This document shows, piece after piece, positions 62,970 to 64,000 of a stretch of DNA of 64,000 nucleotides. Origin of the DNA: Siphonodentalium dalli (Eukaryota; Mollusca; Scaphopoda; Gadilida; Siphonodentaliidae); the NCBI GenBank assembly GCA_032622095.1, contig CP136069.1:124759450-124823449 (forward strand), read 5' to 3'. Every line of letters begins with the position of its first letter. Position 1 is the stretch's first letter. The notes below the pieces were generated by a model. The model worked only from the letters and a program-made list of their open reading frames with translations, made no database searches and had not been told where the DNA came from. A program made the translations under genes and the position numbers.

Positions 62970-64000
62970 CTAGCCGATGAGCCCGACGTTGTCCGGGCTA
63001 TTCAAAAACCAAATTTCAAGTCGATAGCTCTACCCGTTTCCGAGATCTGGTCTGCGCATGCGCGAAGCTGGCGTCGCACTGGCTCGGCGACCCGATAAAA
63101 TTCGTATCCGTGCAAGATACATTCACATACCACATTTCAAGTCGATAGCTCCACCCGTTTCCGAGATATCGTCTGCGCATGCGCGAAGCTGGCGTCGCAC
63201 GGGCTCGGCGACCCGATAAAATTGGTATCCGGGGCAAGATACATTCACATAGCAAATTTCAAGTCGATAGCTCCACCCGTTTCCGAGATCTCGTCTGCGC
63301 ATGCGCGGAGCTGGCGTCGCACGGGCTCGTCGACCCGATAAAATTCGTATCCGGGGCAAGATACATTCACATACCAAATTTCATGTCGATAGCTCCACCG
63401 TTTCCGAGATATCGTCTGCGCATGCGCGAAGATAGCGTCGCACGGGCTCGGCGACCCGATGAAATTCGTATCCGGGGCAAGATACATGCACATAGCAAAT
63501 TTCAAGTCTGGCGTCGCACGGGCTCGGCGACCCGATTAAATTCGTATCCGGGGCAAGATACATTCACATAGCAAATTTCAAGTCGATAGCTCCACCGTTT
63601 CCGAGATCTCGTCTGCGCATGCGCGAAGCTGGCGTCGCACGGGCTCGGCGACCCGATAAAATTCGTATCCGGGGCAAGATACATTCGCATAGCAAATTTC
63701 AAGTCGATAGCTCCACCGTTTCCGAGATCTCGTCTCCGCGAAGCTGGCGTCGCACGGGCTCGGCGACCCGATAAAATTCGTATCCGGGGCAAGATACATT
63801 CACATAGCAAATTTCAAGTCGATAGCTCCACCCGTTTCCGAGATCTCGTCTGCGCATGCGCGACGCTGGCGTCGCACGGGCACGGCGACCCGATAAAATT
63901 CGTATCCGGGGCAAGGTACATTCACATAGCAAATTTCAAGTCGATAGCTCCACCCGTTTCCGAGATCTTGTCTGCGCATGCGCGAAGCGGGCGCCGCACG
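62970..64000 (-). mobile_element. Helitron-like unit 5, cut by the window edge
   Basis: CTAG at 62970 and the terminal hairpin are present. The 5' end lies outside. To about 63.5 kb it matches unit 4 at 5,864 bp. From about 63.4 kb it instead matches 55.9-56.5 kb at 7,475 bp, so this unit is probably much shorter than units 3 and 4 and nears its end at the window edge. Confidence 0.75.

Larger units (their letters stand above)
48720..64000. repeat. 122-bp satellite monomer array
   Basis: Monomers repeat at exact 122-bp steps (for example 48677, 48799, 48921, 49043, 49165 and 49287). In order each reads ACATAGCAAATTTCAAGTCG, ATAGCTCCACCCGTTTC, CGAGATCTCG, TGCGCATGCGCG, AAGCTGGCGTCGCACGGG, CTCGGCGACCCGATAAAATT and CGTATCCGGGGCAAGATACA. 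A 76-bp short form joins AAGTC directly to TGGCGTCGC, losing the two palindromes. The array is GC- and CpG-rich in an otherwise AT-rich region. Because 122 is not a multiple of 3, each strand shows staggered open frames of 60-190 codons; these are not genes. Confidence 0.95.

Noticed and set aside
48015-64000. Dozens of overlapping open frames of 60-200 codons on both strands
   Set aside because: They recur at the monomer period in all frames because the 122-bp unit is stop-poor and not a multiple of 3. They start and stop at the same monomer positions and encode no known domain.
48720-64000. CRISPR-like array
   Set aside because: The unit is 122 bp with no unique spacers between conserved repeats, there are no cas genes, and the sequence is eukaryotic.

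Overview
The window is animal nuclear DNA, most likely from a marine invertebrate. Coding exons are short, spread over kilobases, have GT-AG borders and consistent phases, and introns hold many small DNA transposons. Frequent TACATGTA and ACCGGT motifs fit a lophotrochozoan such as a mollusc, but this is a weak guess and no species is claimed. I saw no tRNA, rRNA or CRISPR array.

Layout. Position 1-4.6 kb is non-coding and repeat-rich. Position 4.68-12.49 kb (minus) carries six coding exons of a SARA/endofin-type FYVE protein (ZFYVE9/ZFYVE16 family), which runs off the left edge in the middle of its FYVE finger. Position 12.5-21.6 kb is intergenic and holds a 1.48-kb TAA-flanked element with terminal inverted repeats (TIRs) and a 5'-truncated LINE with an open reverse-transcriptase frame. 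Position 21.6-37.7 kb (plus) is a complete six-exon ERI-type 3'-5' exonuclease gene, closest to ERI3. Its introns hold several repeat families, including a 2.1-kb foldback with two later insertions. Position 40.75-41.37 kb is a Harbinger-type relic. Position 42.3-45.2 kb (minus) is a two-exon gene for MnmH/SelU, the tRNA 2-selenouridine synthase, an enzyme known mainly from prokaryotes. Position 45.66-46.82 kb is a TTAA-flanked element with internal tandem units.

From about 47.4 kb to the right edge lies one huge tandem structure. Its 122-bp monomer fills a series of units with Helitron hallmarks on the minus strand: a 5' TCTCATATATAT start, a GC hairpin a few bases before a CTAG end, and A/T flanks. 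Some units abut head to tail. Two are almost the same length (5,421 and 5,423 bp) and alternate with a 441-bp spacer, giving a 5,864-bp super-repeat. Each full monomer contains the palindrome TGCGCATGCGCG, which fits the NRF1 consensus. This array is the strongest candidate for something undescribed.

The three genes are not an operon. The FYVE protein acts in endosomal TGF-beta/Smad signalling. The ERI-type nuclease trims RNA. MnmH modifies the tRNA wobble base. The last two have N-termini that could be mitochondrial targeting signals, but this is inference.
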